Positions 1-9,400 of a DNA stretch of 64,000 nt are shown here, piece by piece. The stretch is from positions 36,519 through 100,518 of the forward strand of contig JAEXHI010000038.1 in NCBI GenBank assembly GCA_023450085.1. Reading direction: 5' to 3'. Within the stretch, counting starts at the first letter, position 1; every line of letters begins with the position of its first letter. The position numbers and the translations under genes are program-made. The stretch is from Bacteroidota bacterium (GTDB taxonomy: Bacteria > Bacteroidota > Bacteroidia > Sphingobacteriales > Sphingobacteriaceae). The notes beneath the pieces were generated by a model that did no database searches, was not told the origin of the DNA, and worked only from the letters and a program-made list of their open reading frames with translations.

Positions 1-282
1 TGGTTCAAAAGCAATATTTTCTTGTAAAGTGGTGCTCTCTTTGATTTGATTAGCTTTTTTACGCTTATTTAGAAAGGTGAGTGCCACATTTAAGCTAATT
101 CGGTATAGCCAAGTTGAAAATTTTGCTTTGCCTTCAAATCTTGAATAAGCACTCCAACTTTGCAGTACAATTTCCTGATAAAGGTCTTTACGGTCCTCAA
201 AATCATCAGCATATAAGTTGACCACTTTGAGGATAATTCCTTTATGTTCTTCAATTTTTTGGAGATAAGCTTTCTCGGTCAT
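1..282 (-). CDS. ECF-type RNA polymerase sigma factor, partial (3' end outside the window)
   Basis: The first 94 residues of a sigma-70 family protein are visible; the gene runs off the left edge. Residues about 33-70 contain a region-2-like stretch (DLYQEIVLQSW, then FSTWLYRISLNVAL) typical of extracytoplasmic-function sigma factors, which bind core RNA polymerase and recognise the -10 element. The ATG overlaps the stop of the preceding small membrane-protein gene (TAATG), so the two are probably translationally coupled. Region 4 is not in the window, so the subfamily cannot be assigned. No classical anti-sigma gene is visible on this side; the coupled membrane protein is the only local candidate partner. 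Confidence 0.85.
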   Translation of the reverse strand, partial: MTEKAYLQKIEEHKGIILKVVNLYADDFEDRKDLYQEIVLQSWSAYSRFEGKAKFSTWLYRISLNVALTFLNKRKKANQIKESTTLQENIAFEP

Positions 283-473
283 TATTTCTTAGCCTTTGAA
301 ATTCTATGGGCTTTAAATTCATGGTATAGTTGAACCACTACAATGATAAATGAAATAGTTGCGATTGCCAACATTGGATATTTCAATATTGGAGGCATTT
401 CTATAGTAGAAAGGATAAGGATAAGAAATGCTGTTAAAGCAATTTTGCTGGGTTTTTTCTCTGCTGTGCTCAT
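282..473 (-). CDS. Small two-helix membrane protein upstream of the sigma factor
   Basis: A 63-residue protein of unrecognised family. It has a short basic N-terminus, two hydrophobic segments (about residues 11-25 and 32-50) joined by a short Pro-containing loop (EMPPILKYP), and a basic C-terminal tail (HEFKAHRISKAKK). It is predicted to sit in the inner membrane. Its stop codon overlaps the sigma-factor start, so the two genes form one operon with this one first. A role in controlling or sensing for the sigma factor is inferred from context only. Confidence 0.6.
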   Translation of the reverse strand: MSTAEKKPSKIALTAFLILILSTIEMPPILKYPMLAIATISFIIVVVQLYHEFKAHRISKAKK

Positions 474-539
474 GTTGAAACTGTTTAATTTGTACAGTTA
501 GTAAGCAAAGGGGCTAAAAAATTACAGCGAATGAAAAAA

Positions 540-631
540 AACTTTGCGCCACTTTGCGAAACCTTCCAAAACCTTTGCGGTTAAAATTATTTATCGCAAA
601 GAAAAGAAAGAGTGACGCTAAGAACGCAAAG
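540..631. repeat. Intergenic inverted-repeat element with 'CTTTGCG' word
   Basis: In the gap between the small membrane gene and the hexosaminidase, the word CTTTGCG occurs three times on the left side (first two at 542-558, third ending in GCGGTT) and its complement CGCAAAG twice on the right (last at 625-631). The right arm CGCTAAGAACGCAAAG (616-631) is identical to 6395-6410. This makes it a dispersed element related in plan to the others in the window. No open reading frame lies inside it. Confidence 0.6.
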
Positions 632-661
632 ATTTTTTCCGCTATGGTAGCTTAGTATCGA

Positions 662-2335
662 TTAATTCGCAGCAGGGCTAAGGTATCTTTGGCTATAAGT
701 AATTCCCATTAAATCATAGCGTTTAAACTGCGTTTTTAGCCTATTTAAAAAGTCTGCATAATTCTTTTGCTCTTTTTGCGACCATTGGATTTCGCTTAGC
801 GCATCCATTCTTGGGAATAGCATATATTCAACTTTGGCTGGATTGGCAATATATTCCGACCATAAATTGCCCTGAGCGCCCCAAATGTATTTTGCTTGTT
901 CCGCATTTAATTCTGCTGGTACAGGTTCATAGTTGTAAACTGTTTCAAGCGGTAAGAATTTATTGGCAGCCAAACTATCCTCTTTCATGAATTGCTTATG
1001 GTTAAGGTATAGTTTTTCTTCAGGACTCATTACAACCTTTTGTTTTACTTTTGCTGCGGCAATACCGCCTTTTTCTCCTCGCCAGCTCATTACTACCGCA
1101 TTAGGAGCAAGGCCACCATCTAAAATTTCGTCCCAGCCAATAATGGTTTTACCCTTGCTGTTCACAAATTTCTCAATACGATGGATAAAATAGCTCTGTA
1201 GAGCCACTTCGTCTTTGATACCTTTCTCCTTCATGATTTTTTGGGTCTCGGCAGATTGTTTCCACCATACTTTTGAAGCTTCATCGCCGCCAATATGGAT
1301 ATATGGAGAAGGGAATAAATCCATCACTTCGGTGAGCACATCTTCTAAAAAGGAGAAAGTTTTATCATTAGGCTGAAAAACATTGTTGTATTTGTTCATC
1401 ATTCCCCAAGTTTCGGCCACTTTGTAAGGCTTGTTAGGTTCAGTACCAAACTCAGGATAGGCAGCTAAAGCAGCCATGCTATGTGCTGGCATTTCAATTT
1501 CTGGGATAATAGTGATGTATCTATCTGCAGCATACTTAATCACCTCTTTAATTTCCTCTTGCGTATAATAACCACCATGACGAATGCCATCTGTTTTAAT
1601 TACCGCATTGGCGGGAGTAATTTTAACGTCGTTGGGTAAAACCTGATATTTAATATTTTCATTTCCTTTTCCAGGCCACAAGCCAATAATACTTCCATTG
1701 CGCCAAGCCCCAATTTCAGTCAATTTTGGATACTTCTTGATTTCTATACGCCATCCGTGGTCATCAGTTAAATGCCAGTGGAAATAGTTCATTTTACGCA
1801 TCGCCAAGTAATCGATGTACTTTTTCACGAAGTCTACATCAAAAAAATGACGGCTTACATCCAAGTGCATTCCGCGATAAGCGAAGCGTGGATAATCAGT
1901 AACTGCTACAACTGGTATGGTTAAAGTGCTTGCTTTGGTAGTAGGCAATAATTGGATTAAGGTTTGGATACCGTAAAAAACTCCAGGATTTGAAGTGCCC
2001 GTGAGCGAGATATTTTGTGAAGAAACACCTAATACATAAGCATTGTCAAATTTGCTTAGACTAGTATTAACACTTAAAGAAATGTAATTTTCTGTAGGTT
2101 TAATAGAGGTAATGGTCAATTTAAATTGAAGATACTTTTCAAGATAGTCATTAAAGAAAACAGCTGCATTTCTAAGGGAATCGTTCTCGATAACAATTCT
2201 TGTTTGTGTGTTAATGCTGAAACCTTTTTGTTGAGGTTCTGCTTTTAAAAATACGGGCTTAGGAATAATGTTCACCTGTGCTATGGCACATACGCAGATT
2301 AAAGACATTAATGCTGTTAATACGATTCTCTTCAT
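662..2335 (-). CDS. Beta-N-acetylhexosaminidase, GH20 family, secreted
   Basis: A 557-residue glycoside hydrolase that removes terminal N-acetylglucosamine or N-acetylgalactosamine from glycans, probably in the periplasm. A signal peptide ends near AIAQ (residue about 20). A GH20b-like domain follows (to about 150), then the catalytic barrel beginning YRGMHLDVSRHFF. Near residue 348 is HIGGDE, whose adjacent Asp and Glu are the substrate-assisted catalytic pair of GH20. WHLTDDHGWR is also typical. The ATG at 2335 is preferred over an in-frame TTG six bases upstream, because a -7 box (TATTTTTG) ends just before it. The gene appears monocistronic. The natural substrate cannot be read from the sequence. 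Confidence 0.93.
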   Translation of the reverse strand: MKRIVLTALMSLICVCAIAQVNIIPKPVFLKAEPQQKGFSINTQTRIVIENDSLRNAAVFFNDYLEKYLQFKLTITSIKPTENYISLSVNTSLSKFDNAYVLGVSSQNISLTGTSNPGVFYGIQTLIQLLPTTKASTLTIPVVAVTDYPRFAYRGMHLDVSRHFFDVDFVKKYIDYLAMRKMNYFHWHLTDDHGWRIEIKKYPKLTEIGAWRNGSIIGLWPGKGNENIKYQVLPNDVKITPANAVIKTDGIRHGGYYTQEEIKEVIKYAADRYITIIPEIEMPAHSMAALAAYPEFGTEPNKPYKVAETWGMMNKYNNVFQPNDKTFSFLEDVLTEVMDLFPSPYIHIGGDEASKVWWKQSAETQKIMKEKGIKDEVALQSYFIHRIEKFVNSKGKTIIGWDEILDGGLAPNAVVMSWRGEKGGIAAAKVKQKVVMSPEEKLYLNHKQFMKEDSLAANKFLPLETVYNYEPVPAELNAEQAKYIWGAQGNLWSEYIANPAKVEYMLFPRMDALSEIQWSQKEQKNYADFLNRLKTQFKRYDLMGITYSQRYLSPAAN

Positions 2336-2338
2336 ATT

Positions 2339-2368
2339 CAAAAATAGTATTTATTTATAACTCTACAA
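2339..2368 (-). promoter_or_regulatory. Bacteroidota promoter for the GH20 gene
   Basis: On the minus strand, TTG (2366-2368), 19 bp, then TATTTTTG (2339-2346, TAnnTTTG consensus). It ends three bases before the ATG at 2335, implying a very short leader or a leaderless transcript. Confidence 0.55.
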
Positions 2369-2456
2369 TCGTTATTTGAATGTTTTTGAGTTTTTATGCG
2401 GTTTTATGCGTAATTTGTTGCGGCCTATTTTATAATGGAACCATTTTGAAACAACG

Positions 2457-2489
2457 CAAAAAAAATGGAGCAATTTTTATTTGCTCCAT
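2457..2489 (-). terminator. Rho-independent terminator of the S41 peptidase gene
   Basis: ATGGAGCAA (2465-2473) pairs with TTGCTCCAT (2481-2489). On the minus strand the stem is followed by a run of eight T residues. It lies immediately downstream of the S41 stop codon. Confidence 0.8.
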
Positions 2490-2498
2490 ATACAATGA

Positions 2499-3917
2499 TT
2501 ATTTGTTAGTTAACACGTTTTCCGTGAATTTAATCCACTCGCTACTCTTTACCGTATTGTCTATATAATAATCTGGTTGCAGACCAATATCATCTACTAC
2601 CATTCCTGGTATGCGATAGCTTTTAGATAAACCATAATACAATTCAAAATCGGCACAAGGGAACTTAATGATATGAACATTTGAAATATCCAACATGCCA
2701 AAAGTAGTTACTCCAAATAATTTTACTTTTTGACTTTGCTTTGCGGCCAGTAAAAATTGTTCGGTAGTACTACCATTACCTTCATTGATTAAAACGCCCA
2801 CACGTTTAGGATAGGTGTAAATGCTATCTTGCTTGCTAATACTTACAGGTTGCCCAGAAAGACTTACGAATTTTCCTAAAGATTGTTCCAGTACATCGTA
2901 ATATCCTTTAAAACGTTTTCTCGAAGCTTCATCAAAATCTGGATTGTTAGCTAAATCTATCATCCTTTGGTTGTTCAATTTGGTAGATAGAAACTCAACT
3001 CCAACATTACGTACAGGATTGGTATATAAAAAAGGAAGAATTTCCCTGAAACTTGCATCACTGCCGCCGCCATTATTTCTTACATCGATAATTAAGTTGG
3101 GAGTACTTGAGATAAGTGCTTTGTTGGTTTTAATGACACTGTCGATAGACTTCTTTTCGCTAATCTCAAACGAAGGAATACGAAGAACTAAGGTGTTTGC
3201 ATTTAGTTTCTCCATAAAAGGCTTTTGGCTTTTTAGCAGTTTAATGTTGAGCTCGGTGTCAGGGTCGTTTTGCAGGATAGGGAAGGTTCTGGTAAAATCA
3301 AATCTTCCAATTTGTAAACGATTTAGACCTTCTAGATTGATTTTGGTAAAGTTTTCACCATCTTTATTTTTAAGGTAGTATACGCCACCTTTCTCGTCGA
3401 ATTTCGTTTTTAGCTCTTTAGCTTTCCAATTGTCGGCGGTAGTTTCAATAATAAAGCCAACATACTTGTCGCCCATTTTTTTGATTCCAATTTTGTAGGG
3501 TTCTGAAAACCATATCCCTTCAAAACCTGGCTCTTTTTTAGTACTAAGGTATTTTTCAAATTGTTTGATGTCGACGTTTACGATTTCTAAAGCCTCTGTA
3601 TTCTTTTTAACAATGTTTGAGCTATCTACGCCATTAAAACTCACCCCAATATGGCCCTGTCTAAAAAACCTTACCCATTGATTTAAAATTTGTGCACACT
3701 CTTTATTACTCGGAAGGTTTTTGATTTTCTCGAGGTAAGACTTATTGTGTAGTTCATATAAATCTTTTCCTTTTTTAGATACGATGTACTGAAATCCTGC
3801 ATCATTTTCTTCGAAAGTTTTTTTCATCCAAAGAAAGCTGGTTTCGCAGTTACAGTTTTGGGCATTTACGCTATTAGCAACGAATAGTACGATTAAAAAT
3901 AAGTATAATTTTTTCAT
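2499..3917 (-). CDS. S41 family peptidase (C-terminal processing peptidase-like), exported
   Basis: A 472-residue protein with a signal peptide ending near SVNAQ, followed by an unassigned N-terminal region with CNCE right after the cleavage site. The S41/tail-specific-protease fold occupies roughly residues 230-455, with the core strand NLIIDVRNNGGG and the nucleophile motif NGSTTEQF (Ser near 381). This family cleaves exported proteins near their C-termini. No obvious PDZ domain is seen between the N-terminal region and the catalytic core. It is flanked by terminators on both sides and looks monocistronic. Family assignment is firm; the target is unknown. Confidence 0.85.
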   Translation of the reverse strand: MKKLYLFLIVLFVANSVNAQNCNCETSFLWMKKTFEENDAGFQYIVSKKGKDLYELHNKSYLEKIKNLPSNKECAQILNQWVRFFRQGHIGVSFNGVDSSNIVKKNTEALEIVNVDIKQFEKYLSTKKEPGFEGIWFSEPYKIGIKKMGDKYVGFIIETTADNWKAKELKTKFDEKGGVYYLKNKDGENFTKINLEGLNRLQIGRFDFTRTFPILQNDPDTELNIKLLKSQKPFMEKLNANTLVLRIPSFEISEKKSIDSVIKTNKALISSTPNLIIDVRNNGGGSDASFREILPFLYTNPVRNVGVEFLSTKLNNQRMIDLANNPDFDEASRKRFKGYYDVLEQSLGKFVSLSGQPVSISKQDSIYTYPKRVGVLINEGNGSTTEQFLLAAKQSQKVKLFGVTTFGMLDISNVHIIKFPCADFELYYGLSKSYRIPGMVVDDIGLQPDYYIDNTVKSSEWIKFTENVLTNK

Positions 3918-3963
3918 GATTTAATTGAGAAGCTGCGAATATAAGCACAGTTGATGTTGGATG

Positions 3964-4001
3964 GGCAAAAAAAATCCCGATAACTTTCGCTATCGGGATT
4001 T
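3964..4001 (-). terminator. Rho-independent terminator of rpsA
   Basis: An 11-bp perfect stem, AAATCCCGATA (3972-3982) with TATCGGGATTT (3991-4001) and an 8-nt loop. On the minus strand it is followed by an uninterrupted T tract. It lies directly after the rpsA stop. Confidence 0.9.
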
Positions 4002-4024
4002 AATATTATGGGTTGGTTAAAGAA

Positions 4025-5956
4025 TTAGCCTTTAGCTTTTTTCTCTTCACCTTCCATTTGAGATTTCAATTGAGCCAATACATCAAGGTCACCTAATGTT
4101 GATTTCTCTACTGAATCTTTCACTTTTTTCACTGCTGAGCTAGCTGCTTTAGCTTCTTTTTTCTTAGCTGCTTTTTCTTCACTTACAGCTTCTGCTTTAG
4201 CTTCTTCCCAGATACGAGCGTGAGAAACTACGATACGTTTAGCATCTTTGTTGAATTCAATGATTTTGAAATCAGCAGTTTCTTCAGCTTTCAAAGTAGT
4301 ACCATCTTCTTTAGCCATATGTTTTGTAGGAACAAAACCTTCAACGCCATATGGTAATGCAATTACAGCACCTTTGTCGGTTACTTTAATTACAGTTCCT
4401 TGGTGAATTGAATCTAAAGTGAAGATTGTTTCGAAAGTATCCCAAGGGTTTTCTTCCAATTGTTTGTGACCTAAAGATAATTTGCGGTTGTCAACATCAA
4501 GTTCTAAAACTACAACATCTAAAGTATCACCAACTTTGGTAAACTCGTTAGGATGGTTGATTTTTTTGCTCCAAGATAGGTCAGAAATGTGGATTAATCC
4601 GTCAATTCCTTCTTCAATTTCAACAAATACACCAAAGTTAGTCATGTTTTTAACAACAGCTTGGTGTTTGCTTCCAACTGGATATCTTTCAGCAACATTT
4701 TGCCAAGGATCTTGAGTTAATTGTTTAATACCCAAGCTCATTTTGCGCTCATCTCTGTCTAAAGTTAATACTTCAGCTTCGATTTCGTCACCAACTTTCA
4801 AGAACTCTTGAGGAGAACGTAAGTTTTGTGACCAGCTCATTTCTGAAACGTGGATTAAACCTTCAACACCAGGGATGATTTCTAAGAAAGCACCGTAATC
4901 TGCAACAGTTACGATTTTACCTTTTACTTTAGAACCAACTTGGATTGCAGTGTCTAAATTCTCCCAAGGGTGAGCAGTTAATTGTTTCAAGCCTAAAGCG
5001 ATACGTTTTTTCTCATCGTCAAAGTCTAAAACAACCACGTTGATTTTTTGGTCTAATGCCAATACTTCTTTTGGATGCTCTATGCGGCCCCAAGAAATAT
5101 CAGTGATGTGCAATAAACCATCTACGCCACCAAGATCGATGAATACACCGAAATCAGTGATATTTTTAACAGTACCTTCAAGTACTTGTCCTTTTTCTAA
5201 TTTAGAAACGATTTCTGATTTTTGTGATTCTAAATCGTCCTCAATCAATACTTTGTGTGATACTACCACGTTTTTGAACTCATGGTTAATTTTAACCACT
5301 TTGAATTCCATAGTTTTACCTACGTAAACATCGTAATCACGGATTGGTTTGATGTCGATTTGAGAACCAGGTAAGAAGGCCTCAACACCCATGATGTCAA
5401 CGATAAGACCACCTTTAGTACGGCTCTTAACAAAACCGTTGATGATAGTGTCGTTATCAAGTGCTTCGTTGATAAGCTCCCAAGAACGTTGGGTTTTAGC
5501 TCTCTTACGAGATAAGATTAATTGGCCATTAGCATCTTCAGGTGCTTCTACAAACACGTCAACTTTATCGCCAATTTTCAATTCAGGTAGATCTCTGAAC
5601 TCAGAAGCAGAAACTAAACCGTCAGATTTGAAACCTACGTTTAATACTACGTCTTTGTTGTTGATAGATACTACAGTACCAGAGATGATCTCACCTTGGT
5701 TGATTTGATTGAAAGTATCGGTATACATTGCTTCAAACTTTTTACGGTCTTCGTCATTGTAGTTACCAAAAACTTTGTCGTCTGCATCCCAGTCAAAATC
5801 TTGATCTGGAGTTGCCAATTGTGATTTGATCTGTTCGATCGATACCGAATCAGCTTCTGACTCGATAGTTTCTTTTTGGTTCAAACGGGCGTCTGCACCT
5901 TGCAATTCGGCTGTTTTAGCCTCTAGTTCTTTTTCTGCTACTTGTTTTTTAGCCAT
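4025..5956 (-). CDS. rpsA: 30S ribosomal protein S1
   Basis: A 643-residue mRNA-binding ribosomal protein. It has an acidic and Lys-rich N-terminal extension (to about residue 85), then six consecutive S1 RNA-binding repeats, recognised by recurring patterns such as GVFIDLGGVDGLLHITDISW, GAFLEIIPGVEGLIHVSEMSW and GVFVEIEEGIDGLIHISDLSW. A Lys/Ala/Glu-rich tail follows. In Bacteroidota, which rarely use Shine-Dalgarno pairing, S1 is expected to matter for mRNA recruitment. The gene has its own promoter and terminator. Confidence 0.97.
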   Translation of the reverse strand: MAKKQVAEKELEAKTAELQGADARLNQKETIESEADSVSIEQIKSQLATPDQDFDWDADDKVFGNYNDEDRKKFEAMYTDTFNQINQGEIISGTVVSINNKDVVLNVGFKSDGLVSASEFRDLPELKIGDKVDVFVEAPEDANGQLILSRKRAKTQRSWELINEALDNDTIINGFVKSRTKGGLIVDIMGVEAFLPGSQIDIKPIRDYDVYVGKTMEFKVVKINHEFKNVVVSHKVLIEDDLESQKSEIVSKLEKGQVLEGTVKNITDFGVFIDLGGVDGLLHITDISWGRIEHPKEVLALDQKINVVVLDFDDEKKRIALGLKQLTAHPWENLDTAIQVGSKVKGKIVTVADYGAFLEIIPGVEGLIHVSEMSWSQNLRSPQEFLKVGDEIEAEVLTLDRDERKMSLGIKQLTQDPWQNVAERYPVGSKHQAVVKNMTNFGVFVEIEEGIDGLIHISDLSWSKKINHPNEFTKVGDTLDVVVLELDVDNRKLSLGHKQLEENPWDTFETIFTLDSIHQGTVIKVTDKGAVIALPYGVEGFVPTKHMAKEDGTTLKAEETADFKIIEFNKDAKRIVVSHARIWEEAKAEAVSEEKAAKKKEAKAASSAVKKVKDSVEKSTLGDLDVLAQLKSQMEGEEKKAKG

Positions 5957-5992
5957 TAATTAATTATCTCCTTTTTCCCTGTTTAGGGACGG

Positions 5993-6022
5993 CAAAGGTA
6001 CGCATAATTTTAAAAAACCAAA
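5993..6022 (-). promoter_or_regulatory. Promoter and structured leader of rpsA
   Basis: On the minus strand: TTTG (6019-6022), 18 bp, TACCTTTG (5993-6000). The roughly 35-nt leader that follows contains a small stem (TCCCT...AGGGA) and a purine-rich AAAAAGGAGA just before the ATG. This is one of the few Shine-Dalgarno-like sequences in the window. Confidence 0.6.
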
Positions 6023-6207
6023 ACTATTTTGAAATAAATATGGCTGATATTTAATGGATTAAATTTTGCTTTTAGGGTTTTTTGGTCTTTTGTTTAATCT
6101 GCCGCTCTAAGCTTATCTAAAGATATATTCTTTTTTGGAAAATCACGGCGGTAGCTCGTGGCAATTACAGCCCCGCTATCCGCTACAATCTTTTATTCCC
6201 TTGCTAT

Positions 6208-6257
6208 AAACCTCGTAGGTTTCCCTTTCTCCATGTCCAATAAACCTACGAGGTTTT
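6208..6257. repeat. Hairpin repeat AAACCTCGTAGGTTT / AAACCTACGAGGTTT
   Basis: Two 15-mers (6208-6222 and 6243-6257) that are exact reverse complements, spaced 20 bp. A second element with the same layout lies at 6426-6476. Together with the 6324-6410 repeat they fill the 532-bp gap between rpsA and pyc, where I see no gene. Confidence 0.75.
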
Positions 6258-6323
6258 TCCCTTCGCATAAAAGTATTTTCGCTGCTATCGGGTTTGATAA
6301 CCTAAAACTGTACACAACATCAA

Positions 6324-6410
6324 CTTTGCGTTCTTTGCGTAGCTCTTATTTTTCTTCGCGGTTATTTTGTCACCGCAAAGGATTTGTAACGAGCCGCTAA
6401 GAACGCAAAG
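6324..6410. repeat. Inverted-repeat element with 'CTTTGCG' word
   Basis: CTTTGCGTTCTTTGCG (6324-6339) and CGCTAAGAACGCAAAG (6395-6410) are inverted copies with one mismatch. An internal CACCGCAAAGG lies between them. The right arm equals 616-631. Confidence 0.7.
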
Positions 6411-6425
6411 ATTTGCCCTTGCCAT

Positions 6426-6476
6426 AAACCTTACAGGTTTTTCCTATGCTCCATTCCCATTAAACCTGCAAGGTTT
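6426..6476. repeat. Hairpin repeat AAACCTTACAGGTTT / AAACCTGCAAGGTTT
   Basis: Two 15-mers (6426-6440, 6462-6476) that are inverted copies with one mismatch, spaced 21 bp. The surrounding bases (TTGCcATAAACC..., TCCAT..., CCcAaTAAACC) match the element at 6208-6257, so this is a second, same-orientation copy of one family. It lies immediately downstream of the pyc stop and may also act as its transcript end. Confidence 0.7.
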
Positions 6477-6488
6477 TTCAAAACCGCT

Positions 6489-9400
6489 TTACTCCAATTC
6501 TATCACCATATCGTTCTGGTCTACCATGGTATTTGCACTTAGTACCACTCTTTTTACTTTTCCTGCCGAAGGGGAAGATACAGTGCTTTCCATTTTCATT
6601 GCCTCTATTACAAATAAAGGTGTGCCAGCTTTAATCTCTTCTCCCTCTTTAACCATTACACTAGCTAAGCTGCCCTGTAATGGGGCGCCAATTTGTTTAT
6701 TTGGGTCGGTTGCTTTTTCATGGATTGGCTTAAGCGATGTAATAGCATTATCTTTTATTTTAACCGTTCGGTTAGTACCATTAAGTTCAAAGGTCACTGT
6801 GCGTAAACCTTCTTCGTCAGCCACAGATACGTAAATGAGCTTTACGTGAATCACAATACCTTTTCTTAACGGAATGCGGAGCTCTTCTCCAATTTCTAAA
6901 GGATAGAAAAATGCTGGAGTAGGAATTTCGGTCACTACACCATAATTTTCTTTATGATGGTAATATTCATCATATACCTTAGGGAACATCTCGTAAGAAA
7001 GGTAGTCTAAGAAACTGCTTTCTGGATATTTTTCATAAAATCTATTGCTGGAAGCCGTAATATCTACATCGGGCAACAGTTGTGCTTTTGGAGCAGGTAT
7101 TTCTTTCTCATTTCGCAATACGATATTCCTTAGCTTTTCAGGAAATCCTCCAAATGGCACTCCTAAATCGCCCTTAAAAAAGCCTATTACAGAAGCAGGA
7201 AAAGAATGATTTTGGTTTTCATCAAGCACATCATCTGCACTTAAGCTATTTGCCGTCATGAAAAGTGCCATATCGCCCACCACTTTACTGCTAGGAGTTA
7301 CCTTCACAATATCACCAAACAATTGGTTAACGGTGGTATAATTCTCTTTAATTTTCGCAATTTGATGTCCTAAACCAACACCCTCTGCCTGCTGGCGCAA
7401 GTTCGAATATTGGCCGCCAGGTATTTCGTTGTCATATACTTCAGCGGTAGATGATTTCAAGTCAGATTCGAAAGGATAATACATTTCCCTTACGGCTTCC
7501 CAGTAGTTGCTGTAGTCGTTCAAACTTTTTTGGTTCAGCTTGTTTTCGCGAGGAAGCCCTTGCAATAAAGCAGCCATGGAGTTTAAACTAGGTTGTGATG
7601 TGGTTCCGCTGAATGAGGCCAAAGCACAATCAATACTGTCAATTCCCGCTTCAATCGCTTTTAAATAGGTGGCAATTTGGGTGCCCGCCGTATCGTGCGT
7701 ATGCAAAGCAATAGGAATACTCACATTTTCGCGAAGTGCAGGAATCAATACCTCAGCCGCATTAGGTTTTAACAAACCTGCCATATCTTTAATGGCCAGC
7801 ATGTGCGCACCAGCATCTTCCAATTTTTTGGCTAAATCTACATAGTAATTAAGGTTGTACTTATTGTGGTCTTCTCTCAATACATCTCCAGTATAACATA
7901 AACAGGCTTGAGCAATAGCTTGTGTATGTTCAGAAACGTAGCTGATGGCAGGTAGCATTGATTCTATATTATTAAGCGAATCGAATATCCTAAAAATATC
8001 AATGCCATTTTCCCAAGCCTGTGCTACAAATTGTTGAATAATGTTACGAGGGTAAGCAGAATAGCCCACTGCATTACTGCCCCTGAATAACATTTGCAGT
8101 AAAATGTTGGGCATAGCCGCTCTTATTTTTTGGAGACGTTCCCAAGGACACTCATGTAAAAAACGTAAAGCAACATCAAACGTGGCACCGCCCCAAACTT
8201 CTGCCGAAAAAATCTCTGGATTTTCCAAAGCAAAGCCATTGGCTACGGCTAAAATATCTTTAGAGCGCATGCGTGTAGCCACCAAGGACTGATGGGCATC
8301 CCTAAAAGTAGTGTCCGTATATTGAATTTGTTGACCTTCCCTTATTTTTTGTAGAAAAGCAGTTCTTCCAAGCTCGTTCAATAAATCTTTGGAACCTTTT
8401 GGATGCTGCTCAGTAAAGTTTGTTGAAGGTATAATAGGTGTCCTGAATTTTTTGTTAGGTTCAAAGTTTTTCACGTCAGTATGGCCATTAACTTTGATAT
8501 TGCCTAAATAGCGAAGCAGTTTGGTAGAACTATCTTTTAGCTTTTTGACTTTAAAAAGTTGCTGGTGTTGGTCAATAAAGTTAACCGTACACTCGCCTTT
8601 GATAAATTTTTCGTGTGTAATTACATTTTGGAGGAATAGGATATTGGTGGTTACCCCTCTAATTTTAAACTCAGATAAGGAACGGTGAAGCCTTTTTGCT
8701 ACGCTAGATAAAGTTCGGCCACTGGCGGTAACCTTTACAATCATCGAATCAAAAAATGGCGATATTTTCATGCCCTGGTAAGCACTTCCCTCGTCAAGCC
8801 TAATTCCAAATCCTCCTGCGTTCCTGTAGGCAATAAGAGTTCCGTAATCAGGTTTAAAGCCGTTTTCTGGGTCTTCTGTGGTAATACGACATTGAATAGC
8901 AAAGCCGTTGATGTGCACACTTTCTTGATTAGGAATACGTATTTTGGGATCTGAAAGTGATACGCCTTGAGCAATTAACAATTGATTTCTCACAATATCA
9001 ATCCCCGTAATTTCTTCCGTAACGGTATGTTCTACCTGTATCCTTGGGTTAACCTCAATAAAATATACGCGGTTATTTTGGTCCACTAAAAATTCTACTG
9101 TACCCGCGTTGTTGTAATTTACGGCTTTGGCAATATCAATCGCATAACCATAAATTTCATCTTTAGTTTCTTGGGGTAGATTAGGAGCGGGAGCTATTTC
9201 TACCACTTTCTGAAAACGACGTTGTACGGAACAATCTCTTTCAAATAAATGAACAATATTGCCGTGGTTATCGGCCAATAGTTGTACTTCGATGTGTTTA
9301 GGAGCCTCAATAAATTTTTCGATGAAAATAGTGCCGTCACCAAAAGCTTTAAGTGCTTCGCTTGAGGCTTCGTTAAGTGATGAGAGTACTTTTTCTTTTT

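Noticed and set aside
2944..3378. A 144-codon open frame opposite the S41 peptidase gene
   Set aside because: It lies wholly antisense to a well-supported gene, has no family features, and its composition is what the reverse frame of that gene would give.
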